Assembly: GCF_900107435.1 (NCBI RefSeq)
Contig: NZ_FNPZ01000004.1
Coordinates: 310,001-374,000 of the forward strand
DNA: 64,000 nucleotides
Reading direction: 5' to 3'
Source: Herbiconiux ginsengi
Lineage (GTDB): Bacteria > Actinomycetota > Actinomycetes > Actinomycetales > Microbacteriaceae
Positions 19,224 to 27,893 of this stretch are shown here, one piece after another. The stretch's first letter is position 1. Each line of letters starts with the position of its first letter. Under the pieces are notes generated by a model. It made no database searches, was not told the origin of the DNA, and saw only the letters and a list, made by a program, of their open reading frames with translations. A program made the translations under genes and the position numbers.

Positions 19224-20593
19224 CGGGGATCGCTCAGGTCGACGACCTGTTCCCGCTCGGGAACCCGGGCGGTCCATCCGAGTTCCCGCTTGATCCGCGC
19301 GCGGAGGGTGTCGGAGGCGTTCGGTTCGCCGTGGGTGACATAGGTCACCCGGGGCGCCGACGGGGCGCGCTTCATCCAGGCGATGAGCTCGTCGCCATCC
19401 GCATGGGCCGACATCGTCACGAGGTCGAGCACCTCGGCGCGGATGGGGATGTCGCGGCCGAAGACACGCAGGGTGGTCGCGCCCGCCGCCAGGGCGGCGC
19501 CGCGCGTTCCGGTCGCCTGGAATCCGGTGAGCACGATGGCGTTGCGGGGATCGGATCCGTAGGCGTCGAGGTGGTGCAGGATGCGACCACCGGTGAGCAT
19601 CCCGCTCGCCGAGATGATCACCATCGGGCCGCCGCGCAGATTGAGCAGCTTCGACTCGTCGACCGTGCGCACGGGTCGAGCGATGCTGTACATCCGTTCG
19701 ATGTCCGCGGGAGAGAGCCGGTGCTCCTCCGGATGGCGCTCGTACACGCGCGCCGCGTTGATCGCCATCGGACTGTTGAGGTAGATCGGCACCTCGGGGA
19801 TCTCGCCTCGGTCACGCAGCCGCGAGAGGTGCATCAGGACCGTCTCGGTGCGGCCGACCGCGAACGCCGGGATCAGCACCACGCCGCCCTTCCGTGTGAC
19901 CCGGGTGATCAGCTCGCCGAGAGCCTTCTCGGAATCGTCGTCGTCGTGCTTCCGATCGCCATAGGTCGATTCGGTGACCAGGACGTCCGTCGCCTCGAGT
20001 TCGGCGGGTGGCCGCATCAGCGGATCGTCGGGCCGGCCCAGGTCTCCGGTGAAATGCACCGTGGTGCCGTCATGACGGAGGCGGATCTGCGAGGCGCCGA
20101 GGATGTGCCCCGCCGGAACGAACTCCGCATCCATGCCGTCTCCGAGCGACATCGATGCGTCGAACTCGACCGTGTGGAGATGGGTGAGGGCGGCCAACGC
20201 GTCGGCGGCGGTGTAGACGGGAGTGGGGTGGGGGTGCACGGAGTAGCCGTGTGCTGCGGCGTGGGCCGCTTCCTCCTCCAAGAGGTACCCGCTGTCGGGC
20301 AGCAGGATCTGACACAGCTCGGCGGTGCCGGAGGTGCAATAGACGGGTCCGGTGAACCCGTCGCGCACCAGGGCCGGGAGGTACCCGGAGTGGTCGAGGT
20401 GCGCATGGGTCAGCAGCACCGCGTCGATCGACCCCGGGGCCACCCCGAGCGGCGCGCGGTTGCGGTCGCGGATGGTCTTGACGCCCTGGAACAGACCGCA
20501 GTCCACCAGGACACGCCGGTCATCGCTCTCGATCAGGTAGCGGGAACCCGTCACCGTGTCGGTCGCGCCGAGAAAGGTCATTCGCGTTGCCAT
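19220..20593 (-). CDS. MBL-fold/beta-CASP ribonuclease-like hydrolase
   Basis: 457 residues, CPSF73/YsiH-like group. Motif 2 HAHLDHSG (His63, His65, Asp67, His68), PAGHILGASQ, FTGDLGR, then a beta-CASP insertion with IPAFAVGRTE and ISASGMLTGGR, and the C-terminal MSAHADGDELIAW and YVTHGEP histidine motifs. Family members act on RNA or, in archaeal relatives, on tRNA/mRNA 3' ends. It is the first gene of a two-gene operon behind a DevR-like box, so RNA turnover or processing may be part of the dormancy response (inference). Confidence 0.9.
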
Positions 20594-20657
20594 GCGACAC
20601 CTCCGTCCAGTCGAACAGTCCTGCGTTCAGGATCGCGTGCGCGGCTCGTGCCCGGCA

Positions 20658-20671
20658 GTGCCTTTGGTCCC
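20658..20671 (-). promoter_or_regulatory. DevR/DosR-like box for beta-CASP/ATPase operon
   Basis: On the minus strand GGGACCAAAGGCAC; -10 candidate GATCCT at 20634-20629, 23 nt downstream; start codon at 20593. Confidence 0.65.
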
Positions 20672-20679
20672 ATCGTCTC

Positions 20680-20693
20680 GGGACCTTCGGCAC
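20680..20693 (+). promoter_or_regulatory. DevR/DosR-like box for BON/flavodoxin-USP operon
   Basis: GGGACCTTCGGCAC; -10 candidate TACCGT at 20717-20722, 23 nt downstream; start codon at 20760. Only 8 bp separate it from the divergent box. Confidence 0.7.
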
Positions 20694-20759
20694 TGCCGGC
20701 GGTGTGCGGCGGCCTCTACCGTCGGAAGTACCAGTCCACTGACGCGAATGGAGCCCACG

Positions 20760-21437
20760 ATGATGTTGTCAGAACTGTCCGAGCACAAGACGGACGCCCA
20801 GATCCAAGAGGCGGTGCGATCGGAACTGCAGTGGACCCCGGATCTCGACCATTCGGCGATCGGGGTCTCGGTCCGCGACGGCGTCGTCGAACTCTCCGGC
20901 AGCGTCGCCACGATGTCCGAACGCTACATCGCGGTGAAGGTCACGCAGCGGGTCACGGGCGTGACGACCGTGGTCGACGAGATCACGGTGCAAGGCGAAC
21001 CGGATGCCGCCGACACCGACGAGAAGATCGGTCAGCAGGTCAGCACGATGCTGAAATGGTATGAGACGCTGCCCGGCGTCGCGATCCGGGCCGAGGTGCA
21101 CGACGCGGTCGTGACCCTGACCGGCACCGCGGAGTGGGCCTACCAGCGCAAGGCCGCCCAGCGCTCGATGCAGATGCTTCCGAAGGTGCGCGGCGTCGTC
21201 AACCAGATCGTGCTGACGCCACGTCAGTTCCCCGCCGACACCGCCGATCGCATCCTCGATGCGCTCCACCGGCAGGCGAGCCTGGCCGGCACGGCCATCA
21301 CGGTGCACGCCGAGAGCGGCAAAGTGATCCTCCGCGGCACCGTCAGCACGCTCGTGCAGAAGCATGACGCCGAGCAGACCGCCTGGAAGCACCCGGGTGT
21401 GATGGAGCTGCACAACGACATCCATGTCGAGGACTGA
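20760..21437 (+). CDS. Triple-BON-domain protein
   Basis: 225 residues with three consecutive BON repeats (about 10-80, 86-155, 160-225), each showing the pattern I-x-V-x-V-x-(D/H)-G-x-V-x-L-x-G. BON domains bind phospholipid or other ligands and are found in OsmY-type stress proteins; no signal peptide is visible, so it is probably cytoplasmic or membrane-surface. ATG 20760 chosen because GGAG is 7 nt upstream; an alternative Met is four codons earlier. Paralogues at 29006 and 29718. First gene of an operon with the flavodoxin-USP fusion, 1 nt gap. Confidence 0.85.
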   Translation: MMLSELSEHKTDAQIQEAVRSELQWTPDLDHSAIGVSVRDGVVELSGSVATMSERYIAVKVTQRVTGVTTVVDEITVQGEPDAADTDEKIGQQVSTMLKWYETLPGVAIRAEVHDAVVTLTGTAEWAYQRKAAQRSMQMLPKVRGVVNQIVLTPRQFPADTADRILDALHRQASLAGTAITVHAESGKVILRGTVSTLVQKHDAEQTAWKHPGVMELHNDIHVED

Positions 21438-21438
21438 C

Positions 21439-22458
21439 ATGTCCACGCTGATCGTGTACGAATCGATGTTCGGCGCCACGCACGCCGTGGCGGAGGAGAT
21501 CGCGTCCGGGATCCGCCGCCGGAACGACGTGACCGTGGTCTCGGTGCACGACCTCGACCCGGAACAGGTGCCCGAGGCCGATCTGATCGTGCTCGGGGCG
21601 CCGACCCACGTGCACGGATTGAGCACGCCGGTCAGCAGGGAGAATGCCGCGCTGGTCGGTCTCGACAGCTATTCGGGTCTGCAACTCGAGCACGACCAGA
21701 ACCCGATCGGCATGGCGGAATGGCTCGAACGGGCGCAATTGCCCGCTGACGCCGGCTTCGCGGTCTTCGACACCCGCATCCGGGGCCCGCGCCTGCTGGT
21801 CGGATCGGCAGCGCACCACGTGGCGAGCCTTCTGCACACGCGCGGAATCGACCTGGTCGCGCCGCCCACGAGCTTCTTCGTGATGGACAACCATCGTCTC
21901 GAACCGGGGGAGCGCGAGCGGGCGAGCGCGTGGGGGGCGGAGCTCGGCCTGCCGCAGCCGAAACCGTTCGACGCGGTTCTCGATCCGACGCCGGCGACCC
22001 CGGCAAGTCTCGTCGTGGGGCACGACGGATCGGCCCAGGCGGATGACGCGCTGACGACGGCGCTCGACCTCGCGGCCGCTCTGTCGGCGCCGGTGATGAT
22101 CGTGCGCGCGTGGTCGATCGACACCGCACCTCGGGGTGCGCTGTTCCACGACGGGTACGCGTCGCCGTTCTCCGAGGTCGACGCCCGGGTGCGCGAGTTG
22201 CTGATCGAGGAGACGCGGGCGATCCGTGAGCGGCACCCCGGCGTCGCCGTGGAATTCCAAGGTGTACTCGGGCAGCCCGCGGAGGTGCTGATCGAGGTGT
22301 CGAGACGGGCGCGGATGCTCGTCGTCGGTTCCCGGGGCCGCGGCGGCTTCGCCGCGCTGATGCTCGGGTCGGTCAGCGAGCAGTGCGTGCGGCACGCCGC
22401 GTGCCCCGTGCTCGTGGTGCGTCCGTCAGGACGCGATCTCGATGACGAGCGATCCTGA
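21439..22458 (+). CDS. Flavodoxin-USP fusion protein
   Basis: 339 residues in two modules. Residues 1-165 are flavodoxin-like (STLIVYESMFGATHAVAEEI and VLGAPTHVHGLS, matching the separate flavodoxin at 12632). After a short PTPATPA linker, residues 180-335 form a complete Usp domain (SLVVGHDGSAQADDAL) ending in VVGSRGRGGFAALMLGSVS, a full G-2X-G-9X-G(S) ATP-binding motif. Start ATG 21439 lies 1 nt after the BON stop with GAGG upstream. It overlaps the convergent ADH by 33 nt. The combination of a flavin module and an ATP-binding stress module in one chain is unusual. Confidence 0.88.
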   Translation: MSTLIVYESMFGATHAVAEEIASGIRRRNDVTVVSVHDLDPEQVPEADLIVLGAPTHVHGLSTPVSRENAALVGLDSYSGLQLEHDQNPIGMAEWLERAQLPADAGFAVFDTRIRGPRLLVGSAAHHVASLLHTRGIDLVAPPTSFFVMDNHRLEPGERERASAWGAELGLPQPKPFDAVLDPTPATPASLVVGHDGSAQADDALTTALDLAAALSAPVMIVRAWSIDTAPRGALFHDGYASPFSEVDARVRELLIEETRAIRERHPGVAVEFQGVLGQPAEVLIEVSRRARMLVVGSRGRGGFAALMLGSVSEQCVRHAACPVLVVRPSGRDLDDERS

Positions 22459-23427
22459 CGCCCGTCCCGAACGCAGGTCGTCGAGCGCTTCGTCGACCTG
22501 ATCGAACCCGTAGCGGGTGACCGTGGGGAGCAGCGCGAGCGAGCGGGCCAGCCGGAGGAACTCGATCCCGTCGGCGCGGGTGTTCGCGGTGACGCTGCGG
22601 AGGTCGCGCTCGTGGAACAGGTGCTCCTCGTAGCTCAAGGTGGGGATGTCGCTGAGGTGGATGCCGGCGATGACGACCGTGCCGCCCGGCCGGGTCGCGC
22701 GCAGGGCTGCGGGCACGAGGGTGCCGGCGGGAGCGAACACGATCGCCGAATCGAGGGGCTCGGGTGGAGCCGCCATTTCTTCGCCGACGAATCGGAGCGG
22801 CATCGTGCGGGCGAGCGCCCGGTTGGCCTCGCCCCGCGTCATGGCCGAGACGGTCGCGCCGGCCGACAGGGCGAGGGCCGCGGTGATGTGAGCGCTCGAC
22901 CCGAAGCCGTAGAGGCCGAGGTGTCCGCCCGGTGGCAGCTGGGCGCGCGTGAGTGCCCGGTAGCCGATGATGCCGGCGCACAACAGGGGAGCCGTGGCAG
23001 CGGGATCGGTGTCCGGCGGCAGTCGATAGGCGAAGGGTTCCCGCACCAAGGCGTGACCGGCGAAGCCGCCGTCGGCGTCGTAGCCGGTGAACCGCGCGGA
23101 CTCGCACAGGTTCTCCCGGCCGGTGAGGCACCAATGACAGACCCCGCAGGTCTCGCGCAACCAGGCTATTCCGACGAGGTCGCCTGAGGCGAGGTTGCGC
23201 ACGCCCGGCCCTCGCGCGATGACGCGGCCGACGACCTGGTGGCCGGGCACGACATCGGGGCGATGGCGCGGGAGTTCCCCGTCCACCACATGGAGGTCGG
23301 TGCGGCAGACGCCGCAGGCGAGCACGGCGACGAGCACCTCGTCGCCGGCCGGCTCCGGAACCTCTCGACGGCGTAACTCGATGTGTCCGTCTCCGGAGGT
23401 CACCCACGCGTCATCGGCTCGGGTCAT
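22426..23427 (-). CDS. Zinc-dependent alcohol dehydrogenase (AdhA-like)
   Basis: 333 residues. Catalytic-zinc motif CGVCRTDLH and PGHQVVG (Gln replaces the usual Glu after His), structural-zinc cluster CGVCHWCLTGRENLC. The Rossmann glycines are variant (YGFGSSAH rather than GxGGxG), as in the AdhA-type branch. ATG 23427 overlaps the stop of the upstream USP gene (ATGA). Last gene of the five-gene leftward operon driven from the box at 26336. Confidence 0.88.
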   Translation of the reverse strand: MTRADDAWVTSGDGHIELRRREVPEPAGDEVLVAVLACGVCRTDLHVVDGELPRHRPDVVPGHQVVGRVIARGPGVRNLASGDLVGIAWLRETCGVCHWCLTGRENLCESARFTGYDADGGFAGHALVREPFAYRLPPDTDPAATAPLLCAGIIGYRALTRAQLPPGGHLGLYGFGSSAHITAALALSAGATVSAMTRGEANRALARTMPLRFVGEEMAAPPEPLDSAIVFAPAGTLVPAALRATRPGGTVVIAGIHLSDIPTLSYEEHLFHERDLRSVTANTRADGIEFLRLARSLALLPTVTRYGFDQVDEALDDLRSGRASGSLVIEIAS

Positions 23428-24266
23428 GAGCGCACGACGATGGTCGGCGCATACAGGTCGCGCAGCACGGCGTGACTGACCGATCCGAGCAGGAAGCGGC
23501 GTACACCGCGGCTGCTGTGATTCCCGACGACCAGTTCGGCGGCGCCTCGCGCGGCCTCGCTCACGGCGACGGCCGGCGGCTCGCTGATGAGCGACTCGCG
23601 GATGGCCAGACCGGAGATCTGGCTCGCCGCCGCGACCGCGTCGTCGAGCACTCCCTGGTGCACGTCTTCGAGAGAGTCCTCGAAACCGAGGTCGGGCACG
23701 TACACGTCCTGCCATTCGGGTGGCGGGGCCCAGGCGTGCACGAGACGCAGCTCCTCATGCAGTTCGAGGGCTTCGGCGATGGCCACCTCGAGCACGTCCG
23801 GTGTCTCGGCCGATCCGTCGACGCCGACCACGACGCCCGAGCGCACTCCGATGAAGACGTTGCTCGGCACCACGGCCACCGTTCCCGGAGTGCGTGCTCC
23901 GGCGATCCGGGTGGCGACCGACCAGCCGAAGAGTCCCCGCCGTTCCGAACGCGGTGTCGCGCCCACCACGAGCAGAGTTCCGGGCACGGAGGCGCGGGTC
24001 AACTCCTCGACGACGGCACCACGGACGACCTGGGTGTCGATGCGCGCATCCGGGTGGCGTTCGCGCATCCTGTCGGCCGCCTCCATGAGCTTCACCCGCG
24101 CTTGAGAGGTGGGCGAGGTGGGGCTGAGGTAGTCGCTGCCGGTCTCCTGCCCCGGCACGACGGTGACGATCTGCACCGGTGTCGTGCCGGCACGTTTCAG
24201 GGCCCAGTCGAGTGCGGCCGCTGCGGATTCGGATTCGTTCCATCCGACGACGATCCTGTCGACCAT
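23424..24266 (-). CDS. Universal stress protein, tandem-domain
   Basis: 280 residues, two Usp domains (about 3-138 and 145-280). Domain starts: DRIVVGWNESESAAAALDWAL and GVVVGVDGSAETPDVLEVAI. The second nucleotide loop is VVGNHSSRGVRRFLLGSVS, again with the middle glycine lost. Four bp downstream of the small membrane-protein gene and overlapping the ADH start, so translated as a unit with both. Confidence 0.9.
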   Translation of the reverse strand: MVDRIVVGWNESESAAAALDWALKRAGTTPVQIVTVVPGQETGSDYLSPTSPTSQARVKLMEAADRMRERHPDARIDTQVVRGAVVEELTRASVPGTLLVVGATPRSERRGLFGWSVATRIAGARTPGTVAVVPSNVFIGVRSGVVVGVDGSAETPDVLEVAIAEALELHEELRLVHAWAPPPEWQDVYVPDLGFEDSLEDVHQGVLDDAVAAASQISGLAIRESLISEPPAVAVSEAARGAAELVVGNHSSRGVRRFLLGSVSHAVLRDLYAPTIVVRS

Positions 24267-24270
24267 GTCG

Positions 24271-24711
24271 TCACCTGCTTTCTGTCGTTGCGCGGAGCCC
24301 TCTCGCGGGACGCGCGATCGAGGGGGTGATGCCGAGGAGGGCGAGCACGAGCACGAGTTCGGCGATGCCCACGGCGAGGTACGCCGTCTGCAACCACGAA
24401 TACTCGCGGATGACCGCGATCTCGACGAAGATCCAGATGATCATGCCGAATCCTGCGACGGCGGAGAGCACGATGCCGGCACGAGGGCGGAGCAGGAGGG
24501 TCACGGCGCCGGCGAGCTGCGTTCCACCGACGACGACGCCGAGCACGAGCCCGGGCACGAGGAAGGAGGTGAACGCGCTGCCCTCGAGGTACTCGTGGGG
24601 AACGCCGCCTCCGTCGAAGAAGATCGCCAGAACGGCGCCGCCGAACGACGAGACGGCGCCGAGGGCGAGAATGCCCACCAGCACGGGGCGGGTCACGGTG
24701 TCACTGATCAT
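24271..24711 (-). CDS. Four-helix integral membrane protein
   Basis: 146 residues with four hydrophobic helices (about 10-32, 48-72, 80-98, 104-127) and an arginine-rich C-terminal tail. No family recognised with confidence; topology resembles small DoxX-like or DUF-type membrane proteins. ATG 24711 follows an AGGAGCACTG site. It lies in the middle of the USP-ADH operon (30 bp from the upstream ADH, 4 bp from the downstream USP). Confidence 0.75.
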   Translation of the reverse strand: MISDTVTRPVLVGILALGAVSSFGGAVLAIFFDGGGVPHEYLEGSAFTSFLVPGLVLGVVVGGTQLAGAVTLLLRPRAGIVLSAVAGFGMIIWIFVEIAVIREYSWLQTAYLAVGIAELVLVLALLGITPSIARPARGLRATTESR

Positions 24712-24741
24712 CGCAGTGCTCCTGTTCGTGTCAGGGTCGTG

Positions 24742-25776
24742 TCACGGGATCACGACGGCTCGGCCGCGGATGGTGCCGTCGTGCAGGCGGCGGTAGGCCT
24801 CGGGCGCGTCGTCGAGGCTGAAGGTCTCGACATGCACCCGGAGGTGCCCGCTCAAGGCGAGCTGGAGCACCTCGATCAGCTCCGATCGGGTTCCCCAATA
24901 GGGCGCCCGGACGGTGGCCCCGAAGGGGGTGGAGAAGAACCCGGTCGGCAGCACACCGCCGCCGATTCCGACGATCTGGATGTCGCCATCCGTCGCCACG
25001 ACCGCCCGGGCGATCTCCAGGGTCGGTGTGGCGCCGACGAAGTCGAAGACCGCGTCGGCACCATGATCGTCGGTGAGCGAACGGATGCGTTCGATCGCCG
25101 AGGAATCGGAGACCAGCGCGTGGTGCGCTCCGACCTCGGAGGCGAGGGCGAGCTTCTCGGGGTCGGTGTCGAGCGCGATGACCGTCGCCGCCGAGACGGC
25201 GCGGAGGATCTGCACGGCGACATGTCCGAGCCCGCCGACGCCGATCACCACGGCGGTCGAGCCCGGACGCAGTTTGCCGAGACTGGACGCGATGGCGTGG
25301 TAGGGCGTGAGGCCGGCGTCGGTGAGGGAGACGCTCTCGACCGGGTCGAGGTCGCCGAGGGGAACGAGATGACGCGCGTCGTCGACGATCAGGTAGTCGG
25401 CCATCGCGCCGGGCGCCCCCAGCCCCGGAGGGGCGATGCCGAGCGCGGCGGCGTTGCGGCAGTAGTTCTCCCGGCCTTGGGCGCACTCGTGGCACCGGCC
25501 GCAGCCCCAGGGGCCGTAGACCGCGACGGAGTCGCCCACGGCGACACCGGTGACGCCCTCGCCGAGCTTGTCGACCACTCCGGCCCCTTCGTGGCCGAGG
25601 GTCAGCGGAAGGCCGTAGATGTACTGCTCCTCCGGCAAGCTCATCAAGAAGGAGTCGGAGTGGCAGAGGCCGGCCGCGGTGACCCGCAGTCGCACCTGGC
25701 CCGGTCCGGGTTCCGGCGTGTCGATCTCGACCACCTCGGGAGGCGCGCCGATGGAGCGGTACTGCAGCGCTCTCAT
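24742..25776 (-). CDS. Zinc-dependent alcohol dehydrogenase
   Basis: 344-residue medium-chain dehydrogenase. Catalytic zinc AGLCHSDSFL and LGHEGAG, structural zinc cluster GCGRCHECAQGRENYC, and NAD-binding GVGGLGHVA. ATG 25776 overlaps the upstream USP stop by 4 nt. Third zinc alcohol dehydrogenase of the island; sequence divergence among the three suggests different substrates rather than recent duplication. Confidence 0.9.
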   Translation of the reverse strand: MRALQYRSIGAPPEVVEIDTPEPGPGQVRLRVTAAGLCHSDSFLMSLPEEQYIYGLPLTLGHEGAGVVDKLGEGVTGVAVGDSVAVYGPWGCGRCHECAQGRENYCRNAAALGIAPPGLGAPGAMADYLIVDDARHLVPLGDLDPVESVSLTDAGLTPYHAIASSLGKLRPGSTAVVIGVGGLGHVAVQILRAVSAATVIALDTDPEKLALASEVGAHHALVSDSSAIERIRSLTDDHGADAVFDFVGATPTLEIARAVVATDGDIQIVGIGGGVLPTGFFSTPFGATVRAPYWGTRSELIEVLQLALSGHLRVHVETFSLDDAPEAYRRLHDGTIRGRAVVIP

Positions 25777-26249
25777 CGTTCCGGTCCGCGTTCTTCGGCG
25801 GCCTGATCGTGCACGACCAACACCGGGCAGTGGGCGTGTTCGGCGCACTGGGCGCTGACGGAACCGAGGAGGAGGCCGGCGAACCCGCCATGTCCGCGAC
25901 TGCCCACCACGAGCAGGTCGGCGGTCGTGCTCTCGTCGATCAGCACGAGGGCCGCTGAGCCCTCTCGAGTGGTGGTCGTGAACCAGTCGGGTCGCGCCGA
26001 CCCGAACACCGCGGTGGCGACCTGGGCGGCGATCTGTTCCGCATCCTTGTCGGGATAGTAGACGGCCGGCAGCGGGGTGTAGGAGATCGGGTAGCTCCAG
26101 ACGCAGAGGGCGTCGACCCGCGACCCGAACTTCTCCGCGATGCCGACGGCCCGGCGGAGGGCCTCGATCGAGGCGTCCGATCCGTCGACCCCGACCACGA
26201 TGCGCTCGTATCCGGTGGAACTGCGGGCGGTGGTGTCGTGATCGGTCAT
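25773..26249 (-). CDS. Universal stress protein, single-domain
   Basis: 158 residues, one Usp domain after a short polar N-terminus (YERIVVGVDGSDASIEAL). The ATP-binding loop VVGSRGHGGFAGLLLGSVS is a complete G-2X-G-9X-G(S) motif, so this is a likely ATP-binding USP. First gene of a five-gene leftward operon USP-ADH-membrane protein-USP-ADH. Box 86 nt upstream. Confidence 0.92.
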   Translation of the reverse strand: MTDHDTTARSSTGYERIVVGVDGSDASIEALRRAVGIAEKFGSRVDALCVWSYPISYTPLPAVYYPDKDAEQIAAQVATAVFGSARPDWFTTTTREGSAALVLIDESTTADLLVVGSRGHGGFAGLLLGSVSAQCAEHAHCPVLVVHDQAAEERGPER

Positions 26250-26335
26250 GCGCTTGTCTCCGTTCGAATCAGGGGTGGCCCGATGACGTGGGGGCTACCT
26301 CCTCCGACACTACGAAGCCCGTGCCCGGCCGATTA

Positions 26336-26349
26336 GAGCCGAAGGTCCC
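26336..26349 (-). promoter_or_regulatory. DevR/DosR-like box for the USP-ADH operon
   Basis: On the minus strand GGGACCTTCGGCTC; -10 candidate TAGTGT at 26312-26307, 23 nt downstream; first ATG at 26249. The box touches the stop region of the preceding membrane-protein gene. Confidence 0.72.
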
Positions 26350-26350
26350 G

Positions 26351-26965
26351 TCATCCGTCGGAGTGGTGCGGGAGGAACAGGCGGGCGGCCACCGGGGCCG
26401 TGGCAACGGCAACGGTGAGTGCCATCAGCGCTCCGGCGATCAGATAGAGCACGACGACCAGGGCGATCGGCGAACGCTCGTCGATGAACGGTGACGGCCC
26501 CAGCGTCCAGCACACCGCTGCCGCCCAGGCGAGCATGTTCCAGGGAATCCAGGCGGCGCTTCCGCCTCGATCACGGATGACCAGCCACTGCGCCACCGGG
26601 ATCACGGCCAGGAGGACGAGGCCGCCCAGCACGACGATGGGGATGAGCCACGCCGAGAAGTCCAGTTCGAGTGTGCTCGGCAGGAGCCCGATCGCCCATG
26701 CCGCTGCCGCTCCCGACGACGTGGCCACCAGCCACGGCAAGGATGCCGGCCGATTGCGGCCCAGACCGATGAGCTGACCCGCCCCCAGAGCCGCTCCCTC
26801 GACGGCGCCGCCGATGATCGTCACGGCGAATGCGACGAGGGCGTCCGGGTGCAGAACCGCCATCGTCACGGCGACACCCGCGGCGACGGCGAATCCCACG
26901 GCTTCCCCGCAACTCACCCAGGCGATCCAGCGAAGAGGGAAGCGTGCTCCCGCTTCACTCGTCAT
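26351..26965 (-). CDS. Multi-spanning membrane protein, unknown function
   Basis: 204 residues, about six hydrophobic helices from residue 10 to the end. No signature recognised. ATG 26965 (MTSEAGARFPLRW) was chosen because the sequence before it is arginine-rich and reads through the upstream gene's end. Last gene of the leftward operon USP-DUF805-GyrI-like-membrane protein. Confidence 0.7.
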   Translation of the reverse strand: MTSEAGARFPLRWIAWVSCGEAVGFAVAAGVAVTMAVLHPDALVAFAVTIIGGAVEGAALGAGQLIGLGRNRPASLPWLVATSSGAAAAWAIGLLPSTLELDFSAWLIPIVVLGGLVLLAVIPVAQWLVIRDRGGSAAWIPWNMLAWAAAVCWTLGPSPFIDERSPIALVVVLYLIAGALMALTVAVATAPVAARLFLPHHSDG

Positions 26966-26982
26966 GAGGTCGGCGAATCGAG

Positions 26983-27489
26983 TCAGCCGGCCGCACCGGC
27001 CGCAGCGGGCGGAACGGCGACGACTCGGTCTTCGGGGAGGTAGTAGGTGACGACGGTCTGCCATTCCGAAGGAGGGCTGCTGCTTCCAGGACCGACGAGG
27101 TACTGCTCCGTCATGGTGCCGGGTTCGCCGAGCCCGTGGGTGGTCATCCACGAGTGGAGTTCGTCGTAGGTGTCACCGAGGTCGTCGTACGCACCGTGGT
27201 GCACCGCGGTCACCGCGCGTCCCGCGGGCAGGGTGACCGACTGCACGGTCTCGTCGTGGGCGGCCGCCGGCTCGACGGGGAATCCGGCGAGCACGTCGAC
27301 AGCGTCGGGAGTGGCCGCGAAGTACACCGCGATGGGTGCGCCGGCAGGAACGGTGCCCCGCGAGCGGAGCGCATCCTGAGCGACCGGCAACGCTCGCGCG
27401 AAGAAGGCCTGCAGGTCGGTGAAGGGAACCCAGGATCTGCTCCCCGCGACCGTCACCGACGGCACGATCAGTTCCGTGATCGAGGTCAT
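26983..27489 (-). CDS. GyrI-like small-molecule-binding domain protein
   Basis: 168 residues resembling the effector-binding (GyrI/AraC-type) fold: N-terminal TVAGSRSWVPFTDLQAFFARAL, middle PIAVYFAATPDAVDVLAGFPV, VTAVHHGAYDDLGDTYDEL, and TEQYLVGP. No DNA-binding domain is attached, so it probably senses or sequesters a small molecule. ATG 27489; weak ribosome site. Between the DUF805 gene (14-bp gap) and the membrane protein gene. Confidence 0.75.
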   Translation of the reverse strand: MTSITELIVPSVTVAGSRSWVPFTDLQAFFARALPVAQDALRSRGTVPAGAPIAVYFAATPDAVDVLAGFPVEPAAAHDETVQSVTLPAGRAVTAVHHGAYDDLGDTYDELHSWMTTHGLGEPGTMTEQYLVGPGSSSPPSEWQTVVTYYLPEDRVVAVPPAAAGAAG

Positions 27490-27503
27490 GTGTCTGCTCG
27501 CTT

Positions 27504-27887
27504 TCAGATGACGGGGTCGGCGAGGGCGCCGTGCGGTGCGGTGCCCAGCACGGGCGGCCGCGGTGCGTCGCAGAGGTGCACGATCAACACGATGAGTCCG
27601 GCGATCGGGAGCAGCAGCCAGAACAGCTCGGCCCACGACCGTCCCGCGTCGCGCAGCCGGCGCACCGTGACTGCGAGTGTCGGAAGGAGTGCGGCGACCG
27701 ACCAGACCCCGGAGATGCTCGAGCCCACGAGGAACGTGCCCTCGGGAGTCGCGACGTTGAAGGAGTTGAGAGCGGCGCTCACGAGGGCGGTGAAGAGGAT
27801 CCACCACCAGAACTCCGGCCGGGATGCGCGCCCGGTGAAGGTGGCGTAGTTCGTGAATCCTGCGCGGATGGCGTCGGGGAAGTTCAT
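27504..27887 (-). CDS. DUF805 family membrane protein
   Basis: 127 residues. N-terminus with FTGRASRPEFWWWILF and central VTVRRLRDAGRSW are the conserved signatures of DUF805 inner-membrane proteins; three to four transmembrane helices. Function of the family is unknown. Six bp downstream of the USP gene, so cotranscribed. Confidence 0.85.
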   Translation of the reverse strand: MNFPDAIRAGFTNYATFTGRASRPEFWWWILFTALVSAALNSFNVATPEGTFLVGSSISGVWSVAALLPTLAVTVRRLRDAGRSWAELFWLLLPIAGLIVLIVHLCDAPRPPVLGTAPHGALADPVI

Positions 27888-27893
27888 GGCTCG

